This document shows positions 26,057 to 34,269 of a DNA stretch of 41,334 nucleotides, piece after piece (position 1 is the first letter of the stretch; each line of letters starts with the position of its first letter). Under the pieces are notes generated by a model. The model was not told where the DNA came from, did no database searches, and saw only the letters and a program-made list of their open reading frames with translations. The DNA lies in the NCBI GenBank assembly GCA_947167855.1, contig CAMVJR010000008.1:1-41334 (forward strand). The letters run 5' to 3'. The translations under genes were made by a program, and so were the position numbers. The stretch is from an uncultured Bacteroidales bacterium (lineage in GTDB: Bacteria > Bacteroidota > Bacteroidia > Bacteroidales > UBA932).

Positions 26057-27187
26057 ATGAAAAAGCTTCTGCTGGTGGCCACCCTGCTGGTTTGCGGGGC
26101 ATCGGCCTTTTGTCAGGGTCTGCAATGGGGGCCGTGGGTTACGGAAACCCGGGAGAATTCCCTCAGCATCCTGTGGGTGAGCGAAAAGCCCGGAATGGCC
26201 TGGGTGGAACTGGAAGACGGTACCCGCATCTGGGAGACGTTTGCCGGACGCCGCATCTTCGGACGGCTGCACAAGATCCATCTGGAAGGCCTGCAGCCCG
26301 GCGCCGCCGTGAAGTACCGCGTGGGCGGAGAAAACCTCAAGGACGACTCCAACGCCCGCAATCCCAAGTTCGATACCAGTTATGCGCACAACTGGGAAAG
26401 CGTGAAGACCTTCAACGCAGAGGCCCCGGACTGCCGCTTCTCCGTGTTCAACGACATTCATCTGCAGACCGGCAAGTACAGCGCCCTGGCTTCCAAGGTG
26501 GATGCATCGACCACGGATTTCCTGTTCCTCAACGGAGACATTGCCACCGCCGGCAACTACGGCCTGGACACCCTGGTGCGCTACGAACTGGCCCCGCTGG
26601 GAGAGCTTGCCGCCACGCTGCCCGTGCTGTTTGGACGCGGCAACCACGAGGGCCGCGGCAACAATGTCCAGCTGGTGGCCGATATCTTCCCCAACGCCGA
26701 TCCCGCTCCTTTCTATTATACGTTCCGCCAGGGCCCCGTGGCCTTTGTGGTGTTTGACGGTGGAGAAACCGGCCACGACCGTTCCATCCTCTACAGCGGC
26801 TCCGCCGTGTATGAGGAATACCTCAAAGAGCAGCTGGAATGGGCCAAGAAGGCCCTCCTGGAGCCCACTTTCTTCTATGCGCCCGTCAAGATCTGCCTGC
26901 TGCACGTTCCCATGATCGATCACGAGGACAAGACGGACTACCTGCTGCAGCGCTGGCTCAATGTAAACTTCATGGACCTGCTCAACCAGGTGGGCCTGGA
27001 CCTCATGATTGGGGCCGACCTCCACGAGTTCATGTACTGTGAGCCCGGCACCATGGGCAATGCGTTTCCCATCATGGTCAACGACGACGCCCGCCGCCTG
27101 GACGTCTACTCCGACGGTAAAAAAATTACCCTCCACATGTTCAATGCAGAGGGTAAGTTGGAATTCGAAAAGGAATTTTTCCTCTAG
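26057..27187 (+). CDS. Secreted metallophosphatase (FN3-like domain plus calcineurin-like fold)
   Basis: The 376-residue protein has a signal peptide (MKKLLLVATLLVCGASAFCQ). A fibronectin-III-like N-terminal domain (about 22-120), of the kind found in purple acid phosphatases, precedes a metallophosphoesterase domain. Metal motifs are FNDIH (D133, H135), NGD (D161) and GNHE (195-198). The last motif, usually GHxH, reads GADLHE (319-324), so the first His seems replaced by Asp. A periplasmic or surface phosphomonoesterase or diesterase is likely. Its stop is 3 nt from the stop of the convergent lgt gene. Confidence 0.88.
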   Translation: MKKLLLVATLLVCGASAFCQGLQWGPWVTETRENSLSILWVSEKPGMAWVELEDGTRIWETFAGRRIFGRLHKIHLEGLQPGAAVKYRVGGENLKDDSNARNPKFDTSYAHNWESVKTFNAEAPDCRFSVFNDIHLQTGKYSALASKVDASTTDFLFLNGDIATAGNYGLDTLVRYELAPLGELAATLPVLFGRGNHEGRGNNVQLVADIFPNADPAPFYYTFRQGPVAFVVFDGGETGHDRSILYSGSAVYEEYLKEQLEWAKKALLEPTFFYAPVKICLLHVPMIDHEDKTDYLLQRWLNVNFMDLLNQVGLDLMIGADLHEFMYCEPGTMGNAFPIMVNDDARRLDVYSDGKKITLHMFNAEGKLEFEKEFFL

Positions 27188-27190
27188 GAT

Positions 27191-28072
27191 TTATTTCAGC
27201 GGTCTTGCAAAATGGGTCTCGGGCTTGGCCTTGGGACCGGATTCAGGATGCACGGCGCGGGCCGGAAGCTTTTTGGTGTAGGCGTACACCAGGAAGCCAA
27301 TGCCCAGCAGGACAAAGGGGATGCTCAGGATCTGGCCCATGTTCAGGAGCATGCCGGCCTCAAAGTCCACCTGGTCGTTTTTGATGAATTCAATAAGGAA
27401 GCGGGAGCCGAAGCACACGATCATGAAGATGCCCACAAAAGTGCCGCGGTACACGCTGTCCAGCTTTTTCCAGTAGAGCCACATGAGGAAGCAGCCCAGC
27501 AGGAGATAGGTGCCGGCCTCGTACAGCTGGGTGGGATGGCAGGCCGATGTTTCTCCGTTGCGCTCAAAGACAAAGCCCCAGGGAAGGTCCGTGGGACCAC
27601 CGTAAATCTCAGAATTGAACAGGTTGCCCAGGCGGATGAAGCAGGCGGCGAAGGAGACGGGAATGACCAGATGGTCAATGACCCAGACAAAGTCGAAGTC
27701 GTTCTTGGGGCCGTACTTGCGGGCATACCACCAGATGCCCAGGATGAGGGCTATGGTGCCGCCGTGGCTGGCCAGACCGCCCTTCCAGGGCATGAAGATT
27801 TCCCAGAAACCGGCCCAACTGCCAAAGTAGTAGTCCGGCTGGTAGAAGATGCAGTGACCCAGGCGGGCACCCACGATGGTGCACAGCAGCAGCATGTACA
27901 GCATGGGGTCCAGCAGGTCCGTGGAGATCTTTTCCCGGACAAAGAAGCTTTTCATGATATACCAGCCCAGGATGAAGCCGCTCACAAACAGCAGCGAATA
28001 CCATCTGAGCTCGAAGGACCCCAGGTGCAGGATCACGGGGTCAACGTTCCAGTGTACGACCAAATAATTCAT
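27191..28072 (-). CDS. lgt: Prolipoprotein diacylglyceryl transferase
   Basis: The 293-residue membrane protein starts at the ATG complementary to 28070-28072 (MNYLVVHWNVDPVILHLG). It has the Lgt features GARLGH (68-73), the essential His in SHGG (H103) and the signature RLGNLFNSEIYG (147-158, R147). It spans the inner membrane about seven times and transfers diacylglycerol from phosphatidylglycerol to the lipobox Cys of prolipoproteins; several such lipoproteins (RND adaptor, GldH) are coded nearby. It is convergent with the phosphatase gene. The promoter box is 8 nt from the start. Confidence 0.97.
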   Translation of the reverse strand: MNYLVVHWNVDPVILHLGSFELRWYSLLFVSGFILGWYIMKSFFVREKISTDLLDPMLYMLLLCTIVGARLGHCIFYQPDYYFGSWAGFWEIFMPWKGGLASHGGTIALILGIWWYARKYGPKNDFDFVWVIDHLVIPVSFAACFIRLGNLFNSEIYGGPTDLPWGFVFERNGETSACHPTQLYEAGTYLLLGCFLMWLYWKKLDSVYRGTFVGIFMIVCFGSRFLIEFIKNDQVDFEAGMLLNMGQILSIPFVLLGIGFLVYAYTKKLPARAVHPESGPKAKPETHFARPLK

Positions 28073-28080
28073 AGCAAGTA

Positions 28081-28088
28081 CAAAGATA
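28081..28088 (-). promoter_or_regulatory. Promoter -7 box (TATCTTTG) 8 nt before lgt
   Basis: This is an exact TAnnTTTG match on the minus strand. The spacing to the start codon (28073-28080) predicts a leader of only a few bases. Confidence 0.7.
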
Positions 28089-28112
28089 TAAAAATAGAAC
28101 AAAAACAAAAAG

Positions 28113-28163
28113 TGCCGGAGGCCGAAGGCCGACCCAGGGGGCCTGGGGGATTAGGCCCCCAGT
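28113..28163 (-). repeat. G-rich palindromic element, family 2, copy 1
   Basis: On the minus strand it reads as a CTGGGGG/CCCCCAG stem (28143-28162), then CCCCCTGGGTCG (28130-28141), then a GGCC-TTC-GGCC hairpin (28120-28130). The same order and the identical 12-mer occur on the plus strand at 34163-34200. It sits between the divergent lgt and tolC genes, outside both promoters. Confidence 0.7.
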
Positions 28164-28175
28164 AAGATTAATCTT
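28164..28175. promoter_or_regulatory. Perfect 12-bp palindrome AAGATTAATCTT
   Basis: This is a perfect dyad 27 bp upstream of the presumed -33 element of the tolC promoter. It could be a second regulator site. No motif family is recognised. Confidence 0.35.
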
Positions 28176-28182
28176 TTTAATG

Positions 28183-28213
28183 CTACAAAATTGCACTGGT
28201 GCAATTTTTGTAG
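28183..28213. promoter_or_regulatory. Long inverted repeat filling the RND operon promoter (operator candidate)
   Basis: CTACAAAATTGCAC (28183-28196) and its reverse complement with one extra T (28199-28213) are separated by TG. The TTG at 28191-28193, a likely -33 element, lies in the left arm. The -7 box TATTTTTG (28214-28221) starts directly after the right arm. A dimeric repressor bound here would cover the promoter. No regulator gene is adjacent. Confidence 0.65.
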
Positions 28214-28221
28214 TATTTTTG
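28214..28221 (+). promoter_or_regulatory. Promoter -7 box (TATTTTTG) for the RND operon
   Basis: This matches TAnnTTTG, 20 nt downstream of a TTG at 28191-28193 and 20 nt upstream of the tolC start at 28242. Confidence 0.7.
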
Positions 28222-28241
28222 CAACTTATTTAGTTAGTTAT

Positions 28242-29726
28242 ATGAGTGTTAGAAGAATCGTAATTGTGCTGGCGATGCTGATTCCCTGCGCCGCCTGGGC
28301 ACAATTTCAAGGAAATGAGCGTCCGGAGAATGACAGTACCCTGGTGTTGAGCCTGGAGGACGCTATCAAGATTGCCCTTTCGGAGAATACCTCCGTCAAA
28401 GTGGCAGACATGGAAATCCAACGCCTGCAGTATGCCCGCAAGGGCACCTATGCCTCCCTGTTCCCGCAGGTGAACGGCACGGGTTCGTATCAGCGTACTA
28501 TCAAAAAGCAGGTGATGTACATGGGCGGCGGAGATGACAGCGGCTCCGGCGGCAGCATGTTCGACGGCATCCTGGCCCCCATCGAGTGGTATCTGAACCA
28601 GCTCATTGCCCAGGCTCCCGGCCCCATCGAGCCCTATGTACCCGAACCCACCCCCGAAAGCGACAACTCCGGCGGTATTGCCGTGGGCCGTCTCAATACC
28701 TGGAGCGCCGGTATCAACGCCTCCATGCCCCTGGTGAACGCCCAGTTGTGGGAGAACATCTCCCTGTCGGGTGACCAGGTAGAGCTGGCCGTGGAAAAGG
28801 CCCGCGAGAGCCGCCTGGGTACCGTGACCTCCGTCAAGCAGGCCTACTACGCCGTGCTGCTGGCCAAAGAGGCCTTTGAGGTGTACAAGGTGGTTTATGA
28901 GAACGCCGTAGAGAACTTCCGCCAGACGGAAAGGAAATACAACGTCCAGAAAGCCTCCGAGCTGGACCTCACCCGGGCCAAGAGCAACGTGGCCGCCGCT
29001 GTTCCCAACGTGTACAACGCAGAGAGCAGCATCCTGCTGGCCCTGTGGCAGCTCAAGGCCGTGATGGGCCTGGACCTGGAGCGCGAGATTGACGTAAAGG
29101 GCACCCTGGAAGATTACGCCCAGACCATGTTCCGCGACGTGAACGAAGGCGAGAACGCCAGCCTGGACCGCAACACCACCCTCCGTCAGCTGGATATGCA
29201 GGCCGAACAGCTGGCCAAGACCGTGCGGATGCAGCAGTACGCTTACATCCCCAGCCTCAACCTCAGCTTCGCCTACAGCTTCAACGCCATGACGGACAAC
29301 TTCAAGTTCAGCGAGTACCGCTGGACGCCCTACTCCTACGTGGGCCTGAGCCTGAGCATTCCCATCTTCTCCGGCGGTCAGCGCTACTACGCCATCAAGC
29401 AGACCCGCGTGCAGGCCTCCGAGCTGGAACTCCAGCGCCAGAACACCGAGCGCCAGCTGCGCATTGGCATCAAGCAGAGCCTCCAGACCATGGATACGGC
29501 CATGAAAACCTACGATGCCGCCAAGGACGCCGTAGGAACGGCCGAGAAAGCCTACAACATTGCCTCCAAGAGCTACGAGGTGGGCCGGAGCACGCTCACA
29601 GACCTGAGCAATACGGAGCTCACCCTCACCCAGACCAAACTGCAGGCAGCCCAGGCCGTGTATAACTTCATTGTGGCCAAGGCCAGCCTGGAACAGACCC
29701 TGGGCTACGATTTCACCCAAGAATAA
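28242..29726 (+). CDS. TolC family outer-membrane efflux protein
   Basis: The start is ATG 28242, giving 494 residues with a signal peptide (MSVRRIVIVLAMLIPCAAWA). Two similar halves of long amphipathic helices follow the TolC plan, with NTSVKVADMEIQRLQYARKG early and SYEVGRSTLTDLSNTELTLTQ near the end. A Gly/Ser/Pro-rich stretch (about 90-150) lies in the first half and may form an extended external loop. It provides the outer-membrane exit channel for the pump encoded by the next two genes. It is the first gene of the operon. The adaptor gene starts 15 nt after its stop. Confidence 0.93.
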   Translation: MSVRRIVIVLAMLIPCAAWAQFQGNERPENDSTLVLSLEDAIKIALSENTSVKVADMEIQRLQYARKGTYASLFPQVNGTGSYQRTIKKQVMYMGGGDDSGSGGSMFDGILAPIEWYLNQLIAQAPGPIEPYVPEPTPESDNSGGIAVGRLNTWSAGINASMPLVNAQLWENISLSGDQVELAVEKARESRLGTVTSVKQAYYAVLLAKEAFEVYKVVYENAVENFRQTERKYNVQKASELDLTRAKSNVAAAVPNVYNAESSILLALWQLKAVMGLDLEREIDVKGTLEDYAQTMFRDVNEGENASLDRNTTLRQLDMQAEQLAKTVRMQQYAYIPSLNLSFAYSFNAMTDNFKFSEYRWTPYSYVGLSLSIPIFSGGQRYYAIKQTRVQASELELQRQNTERQLRIGIKQSLQTMDTAMKTYDAAKDAVGTAEKAYNIASKSYEVGRSTLTDLSNTELTLTQTKLQAAQAVYNFIVAKASLEQTLGYDFTQE

Positions 29727-29741
29727 AATAGAGAAACAGAT

Positions 29742-30749
29742 ATGAAAAAGAGTATCCTTTTACTGGCCGCCCTTGCCGCAGTAGCCTGCGCCAACCAGGG
29801 TGCCAACCAGGCCGCCGCACCGGCCGAAACCACCCCCAACGTAGAGGTGGCCAAAGCTGTGAGCCGGGACGTAGCCCAGGACAACACCTACGCCTCCACC
29901 ATCCAGGCTTATGCCGTGAACAACATTGCCCCGCAGACCGCCGGCCGCATCCGCAAGATCAACGTGGAAGTAGGTGACTACGTGGTCAAGGGCCAGATCC
30001 TGGCCGAGATGGACCGCCTCCAGCTTGAACAGACGGAACTGCAGGTCCAGAACGACGACATTGAATACGAGCGCCTCAAGGGCCTCTACAAGGAAGGCGG
30101 CGTGTCCCAGAGCGATTTTGAGACGGCCGAACTGGGCTACAAGCTTCGCAAGTCCAATCTTGAAAACCTCCGCGAGAATACCATCCTCCGCAGCCCTATC
30201 AACGGATTTGTATCGGCCCGCAATTTTGACGCCGGAGACCTCTTCTCCATGAGCGCCCCCCTCTTTACCGTCCAGCAGGTGACCCCCGTGAAACTGCTGG
30301 TGGGCATCTCCGAAAGCGAGTACACCAAGGTCAGGAAGGGCCAGGCCGTGACCCTCACCGTGGACGCCATCCCCGAGAGAACCTTCAACGGCAAGATTGA
30401 GCGCATCTATCCCACCATTGACCCCGCTACGCATACTTTCAAAGTGGAAGTGAGCGTTCCCAATACGGACAAGGAGCTCCGCCCCGGCATGTACGCCCGT
30501 GTCACCGTGAACTTTGGCGTCCGCCACAGCGTGATTGTCCCGGACCAGGCCCTGGTCAAGCAGGAAGGCACCGGCACCCGCTTCATCTATGTTTTACAGG
30601 CCGATAATACCGTAAGCTACCTGCCTGTGACCATTGGTCGCCACATGGGCCAGGAATATGAAATCCTTTCCGGCCTGGAAGAAGGCGCCACGGTGGTTGT
30701 GAAGGGTCAGAGCACCCTCAGGGACGGCGTTAAGGTGAATGTGCTATGA
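29742..30749 (+). CDS. RND efflux periplasmic adaptor (lipoprotein)
   Basis: The 335-residue protein has a lipoprotein signal with lipobox AVAC (C16). It has the HlyD/MFP order: a lipoyl half (INVEVGDYVVKGQILAEMDR), a short helical hairpin, the second lipoyl half (ILRSPINGFVSARNFDAGD) and the beta-barrel and membrane-proximal domains. It bridges the RND pump in the inner membrane to the TolC-type channel. It overlaps the pump gene by ATGA (30746-30749). Drug or metabolite specificity cannot be inferred. Confidence 0.95.
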   Translation: MKKSILLLAALAAVACANQGANQAAAPAETTPNVEVAKAVSRDVAQDNTYASTIQAYAVNNIAPQTAGRIRKINVEVGDYVVKGQILAEMDRLQLEQTELQVQNDDIEYERLKGLYKEGGVSQSDFETAELGYKLRKSNLENLRENTILRSPINGFVSARNFDAGDLFSMSAPLFTVQQVTPVKLLVGISESEYTKVRKGQAVTLTVDAIPERTFNGKIERIYPTIDPATHTFKVEVSVPNTDKELRPGMYARVTVNFGVRHSVIVPDQALVKQEGTGTRFIYVLQADNTVSYLPVTIGRHMGQEYEILSGLEEGATVVVKGQSTLRDGVKVNVL

Positions 30750-33700
30750 GTATTTACAGAACATCCGTAGAACATCCGGTCACCACTGCGCTGGTCTTCC
30801 TGGCCTTTGCCATCTTGGGTATCTTCTCCCTGGTGCAACTGCCGGTAGACAACTTCCCGGACATTGAGTCCAACACCATCATGGTGATGAGCTCCTATCC
30901 CGGCGCTTCGGCCGAGGACGTGGAGACCAACCTCACCAAGGTGCTGGAGAACTCCCTCAACGGTGTCCCCAACCTCAAGGACATCACCTCCAACTCCCGC
31001 GAAAACATCTCCGTGCTTACGCTGGAGTTCGAATATGGCATTGACATTGACGACGCTACCAACGACGTGCGCGACAAACTGGACATGGTGAGCCAGAGCC
31101 TCCCCGACGGAGCCTCCTCGCCCTTCCTGTTCAAGTTCAGCGCCGACGATATGCCCATCATGATCCTGAGTGCTACCGCCAATCAGAGCGTGAGCGCCCT
31201 GGATAAGATCCTGGACGAGCGCGTGGCTACGCCGCTGGCCCGTGTGACGGGCGTGGGTACGGTATCCGTGACCGGTGCACCCAAGCGTGAGATTCAGGTC
31301 TACTGCGACCCTTCCAAGCTGGAAGCCTACAACCGGAACATCAGCGCCATCTCCTCCATCATTGCCGCCGAGAACCGCAACATCCCTTCCGGTAGCATCG
31401 ATATCGGCTCCGAGACCTATACCCTCCGTATCAAGAAGGAGTTCCAGGATCCCTCCGAGCTCCTGGACATTGTGCTGGGTTCCGTGAACGGCGGTACCAT
31501 TTACCTCCGCGACGTGGCCCGCATCACCGATACCGTGGAAGAGAAGTCCCAGGAGTCCTACACCAACGGTGTACGCGGCGCCCAGATCATTATCCAGAAG
31601 CAGTCCGGCTACAATACCGTTGACGTTATCAACAAGGTAAAGGCCACCCTGGCCGGCCTGGAGCGTAACCTCCCGGCCGATATCAAGATCAGCACGGTGG
31701 TGGACAGCTCCCGTAACATCCTGCGTACCATCGGCTCCCTTAAGGAGACCATCCTCATCACCTTCCTGGTGGTGATGCTGGTGGTGTTCCTGTTCCTGGG
31801 CCGCCTCAAGGGTACCCTCATTGTGGTTCTGTCCATTCCTATCGCCCTGCTGGCTTCCCTGATGTACCTGTATGCCACGGGCAACACGCTCAACATCATT
31901 TCCATGAGCGCCCTGTCCATAGCTATTGGTATGGTGGTGGACGATGCCATTGTGGTGCTGGAGAACGTGACATCCCACCTGGAGAGGGGAGAGAAACCCA
32001 AGGAGGCCGCCGTGCATGGCACCGCCGAGGTGGGTATCTCCGTTATCGCCTCCACGCTCACCATGCTGTGCGTGTTCCTGCCGCTGACCATGATGACCGG
32101 TATGGCCGGTATCATGTTCCGCCAGCTGGGCTTCATCGTTTCCATCATCATGATTGTGTCCACCACGGCCGCCCTTACGCTGGTGCCCATGCTGTGCGCT
32201 CTCCTGATGAACAACAAGCCCACCACCAACAAGGTATACAAGGCCATCTTCGTTCCCGTGAACAAGGTGCTGGACGGCATTTCGGCCGGTTATTCCCGCC
32301 TCATTTCCTGGTGCATGAACCACAAGAAGCTCATTCTGGCCGGTGCCGTTGTGATCTTTGCCGTGGTCATGATCATCTACGTGCCCCGCATGAAGACGGA
32401 GTTCTTCCCCAATGCCGACCAGGGCCGTATCCGCGCCACCATTGAGTTGCCCATCGGTACCGCTCAGGACGTGACCCGCGACGTGGCCGCCCGCATTTAT
32501 GAGAAGATCAAGGCCGATGTTCCCGAAATCGAGATCCTGAGCTACAGCTTTGGCCAGGCCGACTCCGAGAACGCCTTCGCCTCCATGCAGCAGAACGGTA
32601 CGTACCTCATCTCCATGAATATCAACGTGGGTTCCATGGAAGACCGTAAGCGGTCTGTCTCCGAGATAGCCGACGTGATCCGCGCCGATCTGAAACTCTT
32701 CCCCGAGCTCAACCGCTTCAACGTAACCGAAGGCGGCATGGGCATGGGCGGCCGCGCCTCCGTGCAGCTGGAGATCTACGGCTACGACTTTACGGAAACC
32801 GAGCAGGCTGCCCGCGAGGTCCGCGCCCGCATGATGGAAAGCGGCCTGTTTACCCAGGCCATCCTGTCCCGTGACCAGTACACCCCGGAATACGAGGTGG
32901 ACTTTGACCGTGAAAAGCTGGCCCTGAACGGCCTCAATTCCGTCACGGCCGCTACGGCCGTTTCGGCCGCCATGAGCGGTTCCGTGGCCTCCTACTACCG
33001 CGAGGACGGTGAGGAATACAACATCCGCGTGCGCTATGCCCCGGAATTCCGCACCAGCATCGAGGACCTGGAGAACGTGATTATCACCAATACGGCCGGC
33101 CGTACCCTCAAGGTCAAGGACCTGGGCCGCATTGTGGAATCCAAGGTTCCGCCCACCATCCAGCGCAAGAACCGTGACCGTTACATCTCCGTGAACGGCA
33201 TCATGGCCAAGGGTCATACCCTCAGTGACGGTGTAGAGTTTGTCCAGGCCGACCTGGCCTCCCACGCGCTGCCGCAGGGCCTTACCTGGCAGATTGGCGG
33301 TGACTACGAGGAACAGCAGGAGATGTTTGGCAGCATGATTCTGCTGGCCCTGCTCATCGTGATCATGGTGTACATGGTCATGGCCTCCCAGTTTGAATCC
33401 TTCATGGGACCGTTCGTGATCATGTTCTCCATTCCGTTCGCCTTTGTGGGCGTAGCCCTGGGCAACATGGCCGCCAACCTGGCCATCGGCATGATGTCGG
33501 CCATCGGTATCATCATCCTGTTGGGTATCGTGGTAAAGAACGGTATCGTGCTCATTGACTACACCATCCTCCTCCAGGAGCGGGGTGTGAGCGTGCGGGA
33601 TGCCTCCGTCATGGCCGCCAAGGCCCGTCTGCGTCCTATCCTCATGACCACCCTCACCACCGTGCTGGGTATGCTGCCCATGGCCCTGGGACGTGGAGAA

Positions 33701-33835
33701 GGCTCCGAAATGTGGAACGGTCTGGGTACCACCGTGGCCTGGGGTCTGAGTATCTCCACCCTCATCACCCTGGTCCTCATCCCCGTCCTTTATTGCGGTT
33801 TCACTGAGCACCGCGCTCGTAGAAAGAACAAGTAG
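30746..33835 (+). CDS. RND efflux transporter permease (HAE1/AcrB-like)
   Basis: The 1029-residue protein is full length for the hydrophobe/amphiphile efflux class. It has an N-terminal helix, a first periplasmic domain, and six helices including SIAIGMVVDDAIVVLEN with the proton-relay pair D399/D400. A second periplasmic domain and six more helices end with the GIVVKNGIVLIDY segment. It exports drugs or other amphiphiles by proton antiport, in complex with the two preceding gene products. It is followed after 2 nt by a small PG0541-like gene. Confidence 0.97.
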   Translation: MSIYRTSVEHPVTTALVFLAFAILGIFSLVQLPVDNFPDIESNTIMVMSSYPGASAEDVETNLTKVLENSLNGVPNLKDITSNSRENISVLTLEFEYGIDIDDATNDVRDKLDMVSQSLPDGASSPFLFKFSADDMPIMILSATANQSVSALDKILDERVATPLARVTGVGTVSVTGAPKREIQVYCDPSKLEAYNRNISAISSIIAAENRNIPSGSIDIGSETYTLRIKKEFQDPSELLDIVLGSVNGGTIYLRDVARITDTVEEKSQESYTNGVRGAQIIIQKQSGYNTVDVINKVKATLAGLERNLPADIKISTVVDSSRNILRTIGSLKETILITFLVVMLVVFLFLGRLKGTLIVVLSIPIALLASLMYLYATGNTLNIISMSALSIAIGMVVDDAIVVLENVTSHLERGEKPKEAAVHGTAEVGISVIASTLTMLCVFLPLTMMTGMAGIMFRQLGFIVSIIMIVSTTAALTLVPMLCALLMNNKPTTNKVYKAIFVPVNKVLDGISAGYSRLISWCMNHKKLILAGAVVIFAVVMIIYVPRMKTEFFPNADQGRIRATIELPIGTAQDVTRDVAARIYEKIKADVPEIEILSYSFGQADSENAFASMQQNGTYLISMNINVGSMEDRKRSVSEIADVIRADLKLFPELNRFNVTEGGMGMGGRASVQLEIYGYDFTETEQAAREVRARMMESGLFTQAILSRDQYTPEYEVDFDREKLALNGLNSVTAATAVSAAMSGSVASYYREDGEEYNIRVRYAPEFRTSIEDLENVIITNTAGRTLKVKDLGRIVESKVPPTIQRKNRDRYISVNGIMAKGHTLSDGVEFVQADLASHALPQGLTWQIGGDYEEQQEMFGSMILLALLIVIMVYMVMASQFESFMGPFVIMFSIPFAFVGVALGNMAANLAIGMMSAIGIIILLGIVVKNGIVLIDYTILLQERGVSVRDASVMAAKARLRPILMTTLTTVLGMLPMALGRGEGSEMWNGLGTTVAWGLSISTLITLVLIPVLYCGFTEHRARRKNK

Positions 33836-33837
33836 TT

Positions 33838-34131
33838 ATGAAAGCGATATTTATAGCATATAATCAGGCTTACAATCAGGAGATTGTAGAGCTGCTGGAA
33901 GGTTTGGGACAGCGGGGTTATACCGTTTGGAGTGAGATTGGCGGCAGAGGAAGCGTAGACGGCGAACCCCACTTGGGAAGCCATGCCTGGCCCACCCAGA
34001 ACCACGCCCTGCTCACGGTGGTGGAAGACGCCCTGGTAGAGCCCGTCATGGCCCACCTCCGGGACACCGATGCCGCCAACCGCGCCCTCGGCCTCCGAGC
34101 CTACGTATTGCCTGTGGAACAGGCGATCTAA
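33838..34131 (+). CDS. PG0541-like RND transporter-associated protein
   Basis: The 97-residue protein begins MKAIFIAYNQAYNQEIVELL and contains GYTVWSEIGGRGS and HTWPTQ-like GSHAWPTQNHALL. This fits the small family named after PG0541 that travels with Bacteroidota RND pumps; the fold resembles PII-type ferredoxin-like proteins. A regulatory or sensing role is suggested by context but not established. It lies 2 nt after the pump gene. Its TAA stop sits in the left arm of a 12-bp inverted repeat (34121-34146) that may end the operon transcript. Confidence 0.85.
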   Translation: MKAIFIAYNQAYNQEIVELLEGLGQRGYTVWSEIGGRGSVDGEPHLGSHAWPTQNHALLTVVEDALVEPVMAHLRDTDAANRALGLRAYVLPVEQAI

Positions 34132-34146
34132 CACGTTAGATCGCCT
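34121..34146 (+). terminator. Inverted repeat across the last codons of the RND operon
   Basis: AGGCGATCTAAC (34121-34132) and GTTAGATCGCCT (34135-34146) form a perfect 12-bp stem with a 2-nt centre; the stop codon TAA (34129-34131) is in the left arm. There is no U-tract, so it may stabilise or terminate the transcript together with the hairpins that follow. Confidence 0.5.
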
Positions 34147-34148
34147 AA

Positions 34149-34205
34149 GAGTCTTCGACTCATTGGGGGGCTATCCCCCCAAACCCCCTGGGTCGCTTCG
34201 CTCCA
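34149..34205 (+). repeat. G-rich palindromic element, family 2, copy 2
   Basis: A GAGTC-TTC-GACTC hairpin (34149-34161) is followed by a TTGGGGGG-CTAT-CCCCCCAA stem (34163-34182), the 12-mer CCCCCTGGGTCG (34184-34195) and a TTC-loop segment CGCTTCGC. The stem, 12-mer and TTC segment match the minus-strand element at 28113-28163. It lies between the RND operon and trxA. Confidence 0.7.
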
Positions 34206-34240
34206 AAGGATCTTCGAGGCACCCTATAAAAGAAATTTTG

Positions 34241-34248
34241 TATATTTG
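34241..34248 (+). promoter_or_regulatory. Promoter -7 box (TATATTTG) for trxA
   Basis: This is an exact TAnnTTTG match 21 nt before the trxA ATG, just downstream of the palindromic element. Confidence 0.7.
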
Positions 34249-34269
34249 TGAAATTAAACAAGATTAACT

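Noticed and set aside
28113..28241. Riboswitch upstream of the RND operon
   Set aside because: The structured part lies upstream of the promoter box, and the predicted leader is only about 15 nt, too short for an aptamer.
30707..33811. Open minus-strand frame of about 1034 codons across the RND pump gene
   Set aside because: It is a composition-driven shadow, rich in His/Gly/Val, of a clear AcrB-like gene on the other strand. Similar long shadows at 1282-2832, 11819-14110 and 17675-20659 were rejected for the same reason.
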